From: JAAZIN01 sp964464625 | GTDB lineage: Bacteria > Bacillota > Dethiobacteria > DTU022 | DNA length: 64,000 nucleotides | Assembly: GCA_964464625.1 (NCBI GenBank) | Contig: CAYXKD010000001.1 | Coordinates: 39,553 to 103,552 of the forward strand | Direction of reading: 5' to 3' | In this document: positions 32,869 through 40,910 of the stretch, piece by piece | How positions within the stretch are numbered: position 1 is the stretch's first letter | Layout of the letters: every line of letters begins with the position of its first letter | Translations under genes and position numbers: made by a program | Notes under the pieces: generated by a model | The model's input: the letters and a program-made list of their open reading frames with translations, nothing else | The model's database searches: none | What the model was told of the DNA's origin: nothing

Positions 32869-34869
32869 ATGAAACATTTTCGCTGTTTTTTAATTGTTTT
32901 GATTTTATTTATGCTCAGTTTATCCGGCAGTTTTGGATACCTGGTCTATACAATTGGGGAAATGGATCAGGTCCCCCAACCTTCGCCTCCATTAACCACC
33001 CGGATCTACGATTTTCAGGATGAACTACTGGCGATCCGTTACGAGGAAAACCGGATTGAGGTCTCCCTGGAGCAGGTTTCTGAATATTTGATCAGTGCCA
33101 CCCTCGCCGTGGAGGATCGGCGGTTTTACCGGCATCACGGATTTGATCCAGCGGGTCTGGCCAGGGCGCTGTTAAACAACCTTAAGGGCAGGCAGACCTC
33201 CCAGGGGGGCAGCACCATTACACAGCAGCTGGCCAAAAATTTATTTCTATCGCATGAGCGCACCCTGGAGCGCAAGTTTAAAGAAGCCCTTTACACCATT
33301 CATCTGGAACACCTTTATTCCAAGGATGAAATCCTGGAAATGTATTTAAATACAATTTATTACGGCCACGCGGCTTACGGAGCCGAGAGCGCCGCTCAAA
33401 CCTACTTCGGGAAAAGCGCCGCTGAACTCAGTCTTGGTGAAGCAGCACTTCTGGCCGGCATCCCCAAGGGCCCCGCTTATTACTCCCCCTATCTCAACAT
33501 GGAGTCAGCCGGACAGCGCCGGAGAACAGTTTTGAATCAAATGCTTTCCAGCAGCTTTATTGATGAAAATGAAAAAGAAATGGCTCTGCGGGAACAGCTG
33601 AACCTTCGCGAACTGTCAGGCGAAGAAAAAGAAGCCTATTTTATTGATTACGCCATCAACATCGGGCTTGCCGATTTATTTAATGGAGATTTAAATCTTC
33701 TTTACCGGGGCGGTTTTAAAATTTACACCACCATTAACCGGGATATGCAGGAAATTGCCCAGGAAATTATTTCGGGAATCCCTACACTGCGCATAGATGA
33801 GGATGGAAAAAGGCAGCCTCAAGGAGCGCTGGTGGCCATTGAACCAGGTACAGGCTATGTTAGAGCCATGGTGGGAGGTCGCGATTTTAACGAAACAAGT
33901 CTAAACAGAGCTTTAGCCCTCCGCTCACCCGGTTCTGCCTTTAAACCTTTCGTTTATGCTGCAGCCCTGGAAGAAGGCTTTACCGCAGCAGATCTGGTGT
34001 GCTGTGAAGCAGTTACTTTTAATGAAAGCGGTCTGGCGGAACCCTATGCCCCTACAGATTTTGGAGGAGGGTTTCATAACCGGGAGCTGACAATCCGTGA
34101 AGCACTGGCAAAATCGTGCAACATTGTCGCCATCAAAGTGCACGATCAGATTGGAAAAGATAAAGCGGTGGAGATGGCCCACAGACTGGGCATCTCCAGT
34201 CCCCTGGGCCCCTACTATTCTTTGGCCCTTGGAAGCAGCGAGGTTACCTTGCTCGAACTGACTGCTGCTTTTGCCCCCTTTGCCAATGGTGGTTTTCGCA
34301 TCGAGCCCCTGGTCATCCGGAAAGTTGTCGATCCCCAAGGAAAGGTCCTTCTAGAAAACCTGCCGCAAAAAGAAGAGGTGCTCCATCCCGCCATCGCTTA
34401 CCTGATCACCCATATGCTCGGAGATGTGCTGGCAGAAGGGGGCACCGCCAGCGCTGCCGGATCGATTCTTGAGCGTCCGGCAGCTGGCAAATCGGGCACA
34501 TCTCAGGACAGCAAAAATGCGCACATGATCGGATATACTCCGCAACTGCTGGCCGGTATTTATGTGGGTGATGATTATGAGAAATCCATTGAATTATCAG
34601 GAGGAGGCGCAGCCGCCCCCTTGTGGGCATGGTTTATGAAACTGGCCTTGCAGGATAGAGAAGTTCTCGATTTTGAAATGCCCGAAGGTATTGTCTGCTG
34701 CTCCCTCTGTCCAGAATCGGGTTTGCAAAGGGGCCCTTACTGTCCCGATGCAGAAGGGGATGAATATTTTATCGCTGGAACAGAGCCGGAGGAAGTGTGC
34801 CCCCTTTGCGGTCCTGCTTTCTGGTGGCCCTGGCTCCCCCAGGTCAAACACTCACCCCCTTCTCCCTAA
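32869..34869 (+). CDS. Class A penicillin-binding protein (PBP1A-like)
   Basis: A bifunctional peptidoglycan glycosyltransferase/transpeptidase of about 666 residues. After a membrane anchor (FLIVLILFMLSLSG) come the glycosyltransferase motifs EDRRFYRHHG and GGSTITQQLAKN. The transpeptidase follows with SxxK (SPGSAFKPF), SxN (SCN) and KSGTS. The C-terminal 60 residues hold six cysteines (VCCSLCP, YCPD, VCPLCG). The ATG at 32869 is chosen by family fit; an ATG at 32854 and a TTG at 32812 also lie in frame, and the ribosome site is weak. It is plus-strand, convergent with the MBL-fold gene it overlaps by four bases. Confidence 0.92.
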   Translation: MKHFRCFLIVLILFMLSLSGSFGYLVYTIGEMDQVPQPSPPLTTRIYDFQDELLAIRYEENRIEVSLEQVSEYLISATLAVEDRRFYRHHGFDPAGLARALLNNLKGRQTSQGGSTITQQLAKNLFLSHERTLERKFKEALYTIHLEHLYSKDEILEMYLNTIYYGHAAYGAESAAQTYFGKSAAELSLGEAALLAGIPKGPAYYSPYLNMESAGQRRRTVLNQMLSSSFIDENEKEMALREQLNLRELSGEEKEAYFIDYAINIGLADLFNGDLNLLYRGGFKIYTTINRDMQEIAQEIISGIPTLRIDEDGKRQPQGALVAIEPGTGYVRAMVGGRDFNETSLNRALALRSPGSAFKPFVYAAALEEGFTAADLVCCEAVTFNESGLAEPYAPTDFGGGFHNRELTIREALAKSCNIVAIKVHDQIGKDKAVEMAHRLGISSPLGPYYSLALGSSEVTLLELTAAFAPFANGGFRIEPLVIRKVVDPQGKVLLENLPQKEEVLHPAIAYLITHMLGDVLAEGGTASAAGSILERPAAGKSGTSQDSKNAHMIGYTPQLLAGIYVGDDYEKSIELSGGGAAAPLWAWFMKLALQDREVLDFEMPEGIVCCSLCPESGLQRGPYCPDAEGDEYFIAGTEPEEVCPLCGPAFWWPWLPQVKHSPPSP

Positions 34870-35477
34870 AGAAGAAAGGGGTTGCTGCGCATTTCTTTTT
34901 CTATAGTGGTAGCCGGACCGTGCCCTGGATAAACCACAGTCTGCGGCGGCAGCACCAGCAGCTTCTCTTTAATGCTTCGAATCAATAGCTTGTAAGAACC
35001 GCCGGCGAGATCGGTCCTCCCGATGGATCCGGCAAAAAGGGTGTCGCCGGAAAACACTAATCCTTTGGAATAAAGTGAAATGCTGCCTTTGGTATGTCCG
35101 GGAGTCTCGAGCACAGTCAAATTTTCATTGCCAAAAGGGATCTCCTCGCCTTCCTTGAGCAGGCGATCCGGTTTGGGAGATTTGCCAAAAAGGATCCCCA
35201 GACCGAATCCGGGGTTGCGGTATGTTTCCAGATCTTTTTCCGGCAGTAAGAGCGGAACCTTTAGGGCCTCTATCAACCTGCCGTTGGCCCTTGTATGATC
35301 GATATGCCCGTGAGTGTTGACGATTCCCTTTATTTTCAAGCCACTCTTCTCTATTTGTTGCAAAATTCGCTTCCCCTCGGCACCGGGATCTAAGATTAGC
35401 CCCTCTCCTGTTTCAGGACAGCTGACAAGATAACAGTTAGTCGCGAACATGCTCACCACTATTGTCTCTACATGCAT
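34866..35477 (-). CDS. MBL-fold metallo-hydrolase, glyoxalase II-like
   Basis: A 203-residue metallo-beta-lactamase-fold hydrolase. The metal motif is THGHIDH (about residues 55-61), followed by HTKGS and the SGDTLFAGSIGRTDL segment typical of the short glyoxalase II-like family. The likely activity is thioester or related hydrolysis; the substrate is unknown. The ATG follows GGAGGTGATGG. The 173-base gap upstream, before the metalloenzyme gene, has no recognisable gene on either strand. Confidence 0.88.
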   Translation of the reverse strand: MHVETIVVSMFATNCYLVSCPETGEGLILDPGAEGKRILQQIEKSGLKIKGIVNTHGHIDHTRANGRLIEALKVPLLLPEKDLETYRNPGFGLGILFGKSPKPDRLLKEGEEIPFGNENLTVLETPGHTKGSISLYSKGLVFSGDTLFAGSIGRTDLAGGSYKLLIRSIKEKLLVLPPQTVVYPGHGPATTIEKEMRSNPFLL

Positions 35478-35650
35478 GCCATCACCTCCTCCCTTTTAAG
35501 CATGGACACCCTTCTCCTTTTAATGGTTCAGCTGCTCTTTTTCCCTCACGGTATTGAAATCTTTCGCCAGATTTATAACCTGCGTGGAATAACGGTGTAT
35601 ACCAAACTGGCAGCGAAGACCTTTACGCCTCTGCCCGGGAACAAACCTTT

Positions 35651-36592
35651 TTAATACCCAACATCGTCTTTCTCTTTTCCAGACTTTAGCACTGTCTGAA
35701 TGACCGGTAATATATCGGTAAGATCACGGAGCGCAGGTGCGATCCTATGCCTTACAGGTTCCGCACCGATCAGCAAAACCGGAACCTCATTAAGGGTGTG
35801 TCTGTTGTGGGACAGGTCTTCAAGATTGCCATGGTCACTGGTCACAAGAAGGAGAGTCTTTGCCGGATCAAGAGAACCTGCTACAGCGCCCAGGAATCGA
35901 TCCAGGGTATTCACCACTTTGCCAGCCTGCTCCTCGCAGGCGAGGTGTCCGGCACGATCTGTAAGGAAATATTCGAACAGAGATAAGTCAAACTTACCGG
36001 CGATATCAACAAGTCTTTTGCCAGCCACTTCCGGTGTGATTTCAGGGACAGAAAAGCCCATAGTGTTTAACAGTTCATTCGTCAAATCCATAAACAGTGC
36101 TTTCCCCGCCCTGATATCATCAAGGCTGTAGAAGGGAAGCCCGGCAAAATAGGTGATCAATGTTGAACAGGAATAGCGCCGCCCCGGAAGTCCCTCTTTC
36201 AATTTTTCAAATAAAAGGGGGCGGTAGCCATTGAGAAAAGCACAGCGATAGCCCTCCTGCCCCAGGGAGGCAAACATTCCCGACTCTTTCAAAAGTTTTC
36301 GTAAGGTTTTGTTGGGAAAACCGTTCAGGTGATAGCCGAGCCAGCGCGGTGCATTTTCCCCGGTGAAAAGCGACGCCTGCCCTGTAGCACTTTGCGGCAA
36401 ACCCTCAACGCCCAGCTGTGCGTCAATTCCCAACAATGTAACCCGCCTGTCATGAAAACCCTTCATTTCCTTTGTAAGAGAGTTGCCTTCGAACAGCATC
36501 TTCAAAAAAGGCGTTTCAGTAAAGAAAAAAGGGTTTTCCAAGGATGGTGCTCCAAGCCCCACACCATCGACAAAAACAAAAATAATCTGCAA
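35651..36592 (-). CDS. Alkaline-phosphatase-superfamily metalloenzyme
   Basis: A 313-residue protein of the metalloenzyme superfamily that includes phosphopentomutase and the cofactor-independent phosphoglycerate mutase. Metal-binding segments are FVDGVGLG at the N-terminus and TSDHGNLEDLSHNRHT near the C-terminus. Between them ATGQASLFTGENA resembles the nucleophile (Ser/Thr) region. It is shorter than iPGM (about 510) and phosphopentomutase (about 390), and I cannot name a substrate. The start is TTG after GGGAGAG. It stands alone, with 200 bases of upstream DNA in which I see nothing. Confidence 0.75.
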   Translation of the reverse strand: MQIIFVFVDGVGLGAPSLENPFFFTETPFLKMLFEGNSLTKEMKGFHDRRVTLLGIDAQLGVEGLPQSATGQASLFTGENAPRWLGYHLNGFPNKTLRKLLKESGMFASLGQEGYRCAFLNGYRPLLFEKLKEGLPGRRYSCSTLITYFAGLPFYSLDDIRAGKALFMDLTNELLNTMGFSVPEITPEVAGKRLVDIAGKFDLSLFEYFLTDRAGHLACEEQAGKVVNTLDRFLGAVAGSLDPAKTLLLVTSDHGNLEDLSHNRHTLNEVPVLLIGAEPVRHRIAPALRDLTDILPVIQTVLKSGKEKDDVGY

Positions 36593-36792
36593 TGCTCTCC
36601 CTCATTTTCCAATAGACAAATTGTAGCCTGGGGAAATCATTATTCGGAAAAACCGTGACGCTGCATTCGAATTTGTCGTGAAATAGCACCCCATATTATG
36701 ATCAAACTCAGCAAAACGGCAAGAATACCGTTGCAGGAGGTCTACTTTTGCTTATCAGTTTATACATATTTTTGGGAGATGTAAAGTGCACA

Positions 36793-37407
36793 TCACTCCT
36801 GCAAGTGGCAGATATCATTAAACAGCAACAGTCTGTTATCCACCCCGCCAGGATGAAGTTTTACAATTGAAAGAGAAGCGGGGAGTGGGGCATAAGGCCA
36901 TTTCTGCAAGGAAGAGAAGCCTAAACAACCGGAGATAAAAGCATTGAGTAACCTGCCGTGACTGACGAGAATAATCCGCTGCAATCCGCAACAGAGACGT
37001 AAGATCTTCCGCCGCAAAGTCCTGGTTCGCGCCAGCAGCTTGCGTTCACTCTCCCCGCCGCAGCGCAGCGCCTTTAGTACGCCGCTTCTTGAATGAAAAA
37101 TAAAAGGGTAGTGGGTCTCCACATCGATCCGTCTCATCCCTTCAATATAGCCCCAGGAGCATTCCCGAAGTAAGGGTTCGCTCACCGGCGAAAGGCTGAT
37201 TTCCCGGGAAATAATTTCTGCCGTTAGCCAGGCCCGTCTCAGATCGCTGCTCAGCAGCAGATCAAAACTTCCTGCCCTTCCTAAACGCCTGGCCAGCGCT
37301 GCTGCTTCCCCGGTTCCCACAACACTAAGGGGAAAATCACTTCTGCCCTGGAAACGGCCCTCTTTGCCGGCTGAAGTGCTTCCGTGCCTCACCAGCCAGA
37401 GCTCCAT
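36793..37407 (-). CDS. Histidine phosphatase family protein
   Basis: A 204-residue phosphoglycerate-mutase-like phosphatase. The phosphohistidine motif is RHGSTSAG at residues 7-14, with ECSWGYIEG and a second catalytic histidine in VSHGRLLNAF. This fold includes cobalamin phosphatase CobC/AlpZ and many broad phosphatases; the substrate is unknown. The ATG is directly after the murA stop, so it is the last gene of the walRK-yycHI-murA operon. A Noc-type site lies inside it. Confidence 0.82.
   Translation of the reverse strand: MELWLVRHGSTSAGKEGRFQGRSDFPLSVVGTGEAAALARRLGRAGSFDLLLSSDLRRAWLTAEIISREISLSPVSEPLLRECSWGYIEGMRRIDVETHYPFIFHSRSGVLKALRCGGESERKLLARTRTLRRKILRLCCGLQRIILVSHGRLLNAFISGCLGFSSLQKWPYAPLPASLSIVKLHPGGVDNRLLLFNDICHLQE
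37199..37212. promoter_or_regulatory. Perfect Noc-binding-sequence match
   Basis: ATTTCCCGGGAAAT, the 14-base palindrome bound by Bacillus Noc, with one mismatch in the 16-base version. It lies inside the histidine-phosphatase gene. A noc gene is in the window at 58722. I found no second perfect copy; 28433 has only the core TTCCCGGGAA. Confidence 0.65.
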
Positions 37408-37408
37408 A

Positions 37409-38698
37409 TCAGTCGGGATCCCCCACCATTCTGCAGAAACCTCGTTCCTGCAGCGGCTTCAGCTGTGCCCCCAATGAGGTCAGCTTTTCTTCAATCTTTT
37501 CGTAACCCCGGTACACATGTTCCACTTCGCTAAGAATAGTATCCCCTTTCGCAATGAGACCGGCAACTATTAAGGCTGCACCAGCCCTTAGATCGGTAGC
37601 TGTAACGGGAGCCCCTGAAAGAGTGCCGCCCCCATTGATCACTGCGCTTCTACCCTCAAGTTTGATCTGGGCTCCCATTTTTTTTAGTTCATCTATTTGG
37701 CGAAAACGCCCATCAAAAACATTTTCTGTTATAATGCTCGTTCCCTTTGCTGCTGTAAGCAGGACCATCCCCAGCGGTTGTAGATCTGTGGGGAAACCTG
37801 GATAGGGAAAAGTCTTTAAATCGGAATGGTTAAGCGGTCCGTTCCTGCAGACCCTGATCTGCTCCGACTCCACTTCCACCACAGCTCCGATCTCCCTCAA
37901 CTTGGCAGTTACCGCTTCCAAATGCTTCGGTATTACTTCCCCGACAACAAGGTCGCCTCCTGTGGCTGCGACGGCAAACATAAAGGTGCCTGCCTCAATC
38001 CGGTCGGGAATGACCATATGCTCCGCACCTCCAAATTTTTTAACGCCGTCAATCTTGATCACATCAGTGCCAGCCCCTTTTATTATCGCACCCAGAGCAT
38101 TTAAGAAATTTGCCAGATCAACAATTTCCGGCTCTTTGGCGGCATTTTCCAGAACAGTCCGCCCCTCTGCACCTGCCGCAGCCAGCATGAGGTTAACCGT
38201 CGCTCCCACACTGACCACATCAAGGTAGACACGAGCACCTTTGAGCTTTTCAGCACGCAGCTTGATTAGACCATGTTCAATTTCACATCCGGCCCCCAGG
38301 GCGGTAAAACCTTTAAGATGCTGATCAATTGGGCGCGGCCCCAGATCGCAGCCACCGGGAACTGGCACCGTAGCGCTTCCAAAGCGGGTCAGCAGGCTTC
38401 CCATAAGATAAGATGAAGCCCGCAATTTTTGCACCAGATTAAAGGGAGGATCCGTTCCACGAAGCCTGGAAGGGTAAAAGTCGATGGCATTCCGCCCCCT
38501 CCGGCGGATGGTCAACCCCAGATTCTCGAGGATGCACAGCATTGTCCGGACGTCTGTAATGTCGGGGACATTGCTTAAAGAAACTTTCCTGGAAGCCAAC
38601 AGAACAGCGGGCAGGATTGCCAGAGCTGCATTTTTGGAACCGCTAATTGCCACCTGTCCCCTTAATTGACTTCCGCCGCGCACCACAATCTTATCCAT
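37409..38698 (-). CDS. murA: UDP-N-acetylglucosamine 1-carboxyvinyltransferase (second copy)
   Basis: A 429-residue second MurA, beginning MDKIVVRGGSQLRGQ. The KN of SGSKNAALA and the active-site cysteine in PGGCDLGPRPID are present, so it should be active and fosfomycin-sensitive. It is clearly diverged from the copy at 16979. The ATG follows GGAGAAG. It is inside the WalRK operon, after yycI, not next to spoIID. Firmicutes often keep two MurA forms (murAA and murAB); this one is in the wall-stress regulator operon. Confidence 0.95.
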   Translation of the reverse strand: MDKIVVRGGSQLRGQVAISGSKNAALAILPAVLLASRKVSLSNVPDITDVRTMLCILENLGLTIRRRGRNAIDFYPSRLRGTDPPFNLVQKLRASSYLMGSLLTRFGSATVPVPGGCDLGPRPIDQHLKGFTALGAGCEIEHGLIKLRAEKLKGARVYLDVVSVGATVNLMLAAAGAEGRTVLENAAKEPEIVDLANFLNALGAIIKGAGTDVIKIDGVKKFGGAEHMVIPDRIEAGTFMFAVAATGGDLVVGEVIPKHLEAVTAKLREIGAVVEVESEQIRVCRNGPLNHSDLKTFPYPGFPTDLQPLGMVLLTAAKGTSIITENVFDGRFRQIDELKKMGAQIKLEGRSAVINGGGTLSGAPVTATDLRAGAALIVAGLIAKGDTILSEVEHVYRGYEKIEEKLTSLGAQLKPLQERGFCRMVGDPD

Positions 38699-38712
38699 TT
38701 CATCTTCTCCTG

Positions 38713-39582
38713 TCAGTTAGATGTTTCCAGTTCCAGGTTGCCTGTAAAAGCATTAATATAGCTAATCTCTCCATTTTCAAACAAAAACCGCCACACCGGG
38801 GGAACCTCCCATTCCTCTGCATCGTAATCGCGGCTGTAGAAGCCCAACTCAGCCTTAACAATACGGCGTGTCATCGGACTGGGCCCCTGAACCTCTATTA
38901 ATCTCATTAATGCCTCCGTGACGGGGATTACCGCCATCTCCCGTTCCAGATAGGAGGTCTCCGGCTCAAGCCAGTGAATTTCTATAGCTTTGAGAGTGTT
39001 ATTTTCCATAATTGCATTCAGATAACCACTGTAAAGGGGTCTGCCCTGAAAAATCTGGACATAATGCAAAATATTTCTGTCGCCGCCACCTGTAGTAAAA
39101 TCAAAGCGAGCTGCCTCTGGAACAAACCCTTTATCCCGAAGAAAGTGCTCAAAAGCTGAAGTAATCTCCTCCTCTTCCGCCGGCACAGCATCTTCCAGAA
39201 GTTTCACCTGCGGCATAAATTCGACGCGGGCCAGCCCTTCGGGAAAGATTACTATCCTGGCACCTACTCCCTCGTATAGACGCTCTCCCCCCGGTTCTAT
39301 TATAGGCGCTGTTGCGGCTTGAAAATGTTTTCGTAATGTGAGCTCTACCTCCCGCGATGGTGTTACTGTTAGAAAGGCGCTTTTTCTGATAACGCGATCT
39401 ACTTTGGTATCCAGTATATAACCGTACTCTTCAAGACGACTTTCAACATGACGGAGTTCACCCGGCGAAACTGCCATCCATAGCAGTTTTCGAAATTCAC
39501 CTCCAAAAAGATGGTAGCAAAAAAATAAATTTAACCCTAAAAATGCAAAAATAAGGATCGTCTTTGCCCGGCTTATATTCAC
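38713..39582 (-). CDS. yycI: YycI-like regulator of the WalRK system
   Basis: A 289-residue protein with an N-terminal membrane segment (ILIFAFLGLNLFFCYHLF), a mostly extracytoplasmic body and no enzymatic motif. The fold of YycI/YycH is known to control WalK activity at the membrane. Placement after yycH and before murA supports this, and the weak family resemblance and N-terminal anchor agree. The start is GTG, overlapping the end of yycH by four bases. Sequence divergence makes this less certain than walR and walK. Confidence 0.8.
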   Translation of the reverse strand: MNISRAKTILIFAFLGLNLFFCYHLFGGEFRKLLWMAVSPGELRHVESRLEEYGYILDTKVDRVIRKSAFLTVTPSREVELTLRKHFQAATAPIIEPGGERLYEGVGARIVIFPEGLARVEFMPQVKLLEDAVPAEEEEITSAFEHFLRDKGFVPEAARFDFTTGGGDRNILHYVQIFQGRPLYSGYLNAIMENNTLKAIEIHWLEPETSYLEREMAVIPVTEALMRLIEVQGPSPMTRRIVKAELGFYSRDYDAEEWEVPPVWRFLFENGEISYINAFTGNLELETSN

Positions 39583-40910
39583 GGCACAAAACCCTCCAGC
39601 GAAACAAGCTCCCCTGCTGTTAAAATGAGCTGCCTCCCGTTAAGGCGGATAGCCCAAACGGGCACTGCCTGCGGCTGCAGGGAATTTCCCGTCAGGTAGT
39701 AGCCCAGATCCATCTCCTCAAGCCAGTAATGATCCACTCCTGCATCAGCAAGCAAATCCACCGCCTTTTCCAGCGCCTCCCGGTAGCCCTGCGCATACAG
39801 TTGATCTCCGGTAGAATATAGCAAAATATAGAGGTTGCGCCGGTAGCTCACAAGGCCGCCATGATGAAAACTCATGGCAACACCTGCTCCACCTATCAGA
39901 GGGTATCCCCTGAAGTAGCTGCGCCACTGAGCACTGTAAATTCCTCTTGATCCAGCCTCTGCCCCATCATCCCTGGCTAATAATTCCAAACGCAGGTTTT
40001 CAGGCCAACCGCCATAATAGCCTAGCAGCTTGCCTGCAGTCAACAATGCTGCTGTATAAGAAAGCACCACCGGTTTTTGTTCCAACTGGGGGTGGGAATA
40101 CTCAAGTCCATCCCCCATTCGCAACCCCTGCTCACCGTCTGTAAAGATCAATCCGCCGTCCCGCTCTTTGATCTCCCGGACAAGATTCCGGTTGATAAAC
40201 ATAGTATTAAGAAGTAATTCGCGGTCAAGAACCTCCGCTTGCAAGGTCAGATTTTCCATACCACCGTTGTGCACCGGCACATAAAGGGGAGAAGGCACCG
40301 ATATGAGGGTTCCCTGTGAAAGCAAAAGTTCACCAGCCCCGAGCTCCTCGTAAGGAGGCCTTCCCTCAGGATTAAATTGATCGCAAAGTGCAGCCAGTTT
40401 TAATCCACCCCTGACCGGCAGCAGCAACAGTACAGCAGAGTCTCCTTCATCTTGCAAGACTCCCCAACAGCGATCGTCAAGCCGCCAGATCTGCACCCTG
40501 GCCAGCTCTCCAGCAGGTGCCTCCTTTAACCAGGGGCTTTCCCTGCCCAGTGGTAAGGCCGGGCTAAACTGCAGATCCAGGCACAACCTCGCATCTTCCG
40601 GCATGTCTTCTCCGTATTCGTAGTTGGCCGGTTCGGCAATTTCCTGCAACATTTCGGAAAGCCCTTCCCATAACAGGGCAAAATGGGAATCTCCGTGGCG
40701 AAGCTGGTAACATAGATCATTTTGATAAATATAAATTCGTTCAGGTATGAAAAACTGTTGCAGCGGCTTCGGTTCTTCGAAATAAACATTGTCGTAATCG
40801 TTCTCTATAACCCTATCCTCCGGTTTACGCGCAAACCAGAGCTGATAAGTCAGAAAGAGACTCAGAAGCACCAGCGAAAGGAGCACCGCGCTTTTTATCT
40901 GTTCATTCAA
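39579..40910 (-). CDS. yycH: YycH-like regulator of the WalRK system
   Basis: A 443-residue protein with one N-terminal membrane helix (VLLSLVLLSLFLTYQLWF) and a long extracytoplasmic part. YycH binds the WalK sensor with YycI and restrains or tunes it. It follows walK directly; its TTG start overlaps the walK end by eight bases and is preceded by GGAGGG. The sequence is only weakly conserved among Firmicutes, so identification rests on topology, size and operon position. Confidence 0.8.
   Translation of the reverse strand: MNEQIKSAVLLSLVLLSLFLTYQLWFARKPEDRVIENDYDNVYFEEPKPLQQFFIPERIYIYQNDLCYQLRHGDSHFALLWEGLSEMLQEIAEPANYEYGEDMPEDARLCLDLQFSPALPLGRESPWLKEAPAGELARVQIWRLDDRCWGVLQDEGDSAVLLLLPVRGGLKLAALCDQFNPEGRPPYEELGAGELLLSQGTLISVPSPLYVPVHNGGMENLTLQAEVLDRELLLNTMFINRNLVREIKERDGGLIFTDGEQGLRMGDGLEYSHPQLEQKPVVLSYTAALLTAGKLLGYYGGWPENLRLELLARDDGAEAGSRGIYSAQWRSYFRGYPLIGGAGVAMSFHHGGLVSYRRNLYILLYSTGDQLYAQGYREALEKAVDLLADAGVDHYWLEEMDLGYYLTGNSLQPQAVPVWAIRLNGRQLILTAGELVSLEGFVP

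Noticed and set aside
35472..35654. A 60-codon plus-strand frame in the gap before the metalloenzyme gene
   Set aside because: Its start lies in the ribosome site region of the MBL-fold gene, it has no ribosome site of its own, and no family is recognised.
36748..36870. A 40-codon plus-strand frame from a TTG seven bases after AGGAGG
   Set aside because: The ribosome site is attractive, but the frame runs into the antisense of the histidine-phosphatase gene and has no terminator or family.
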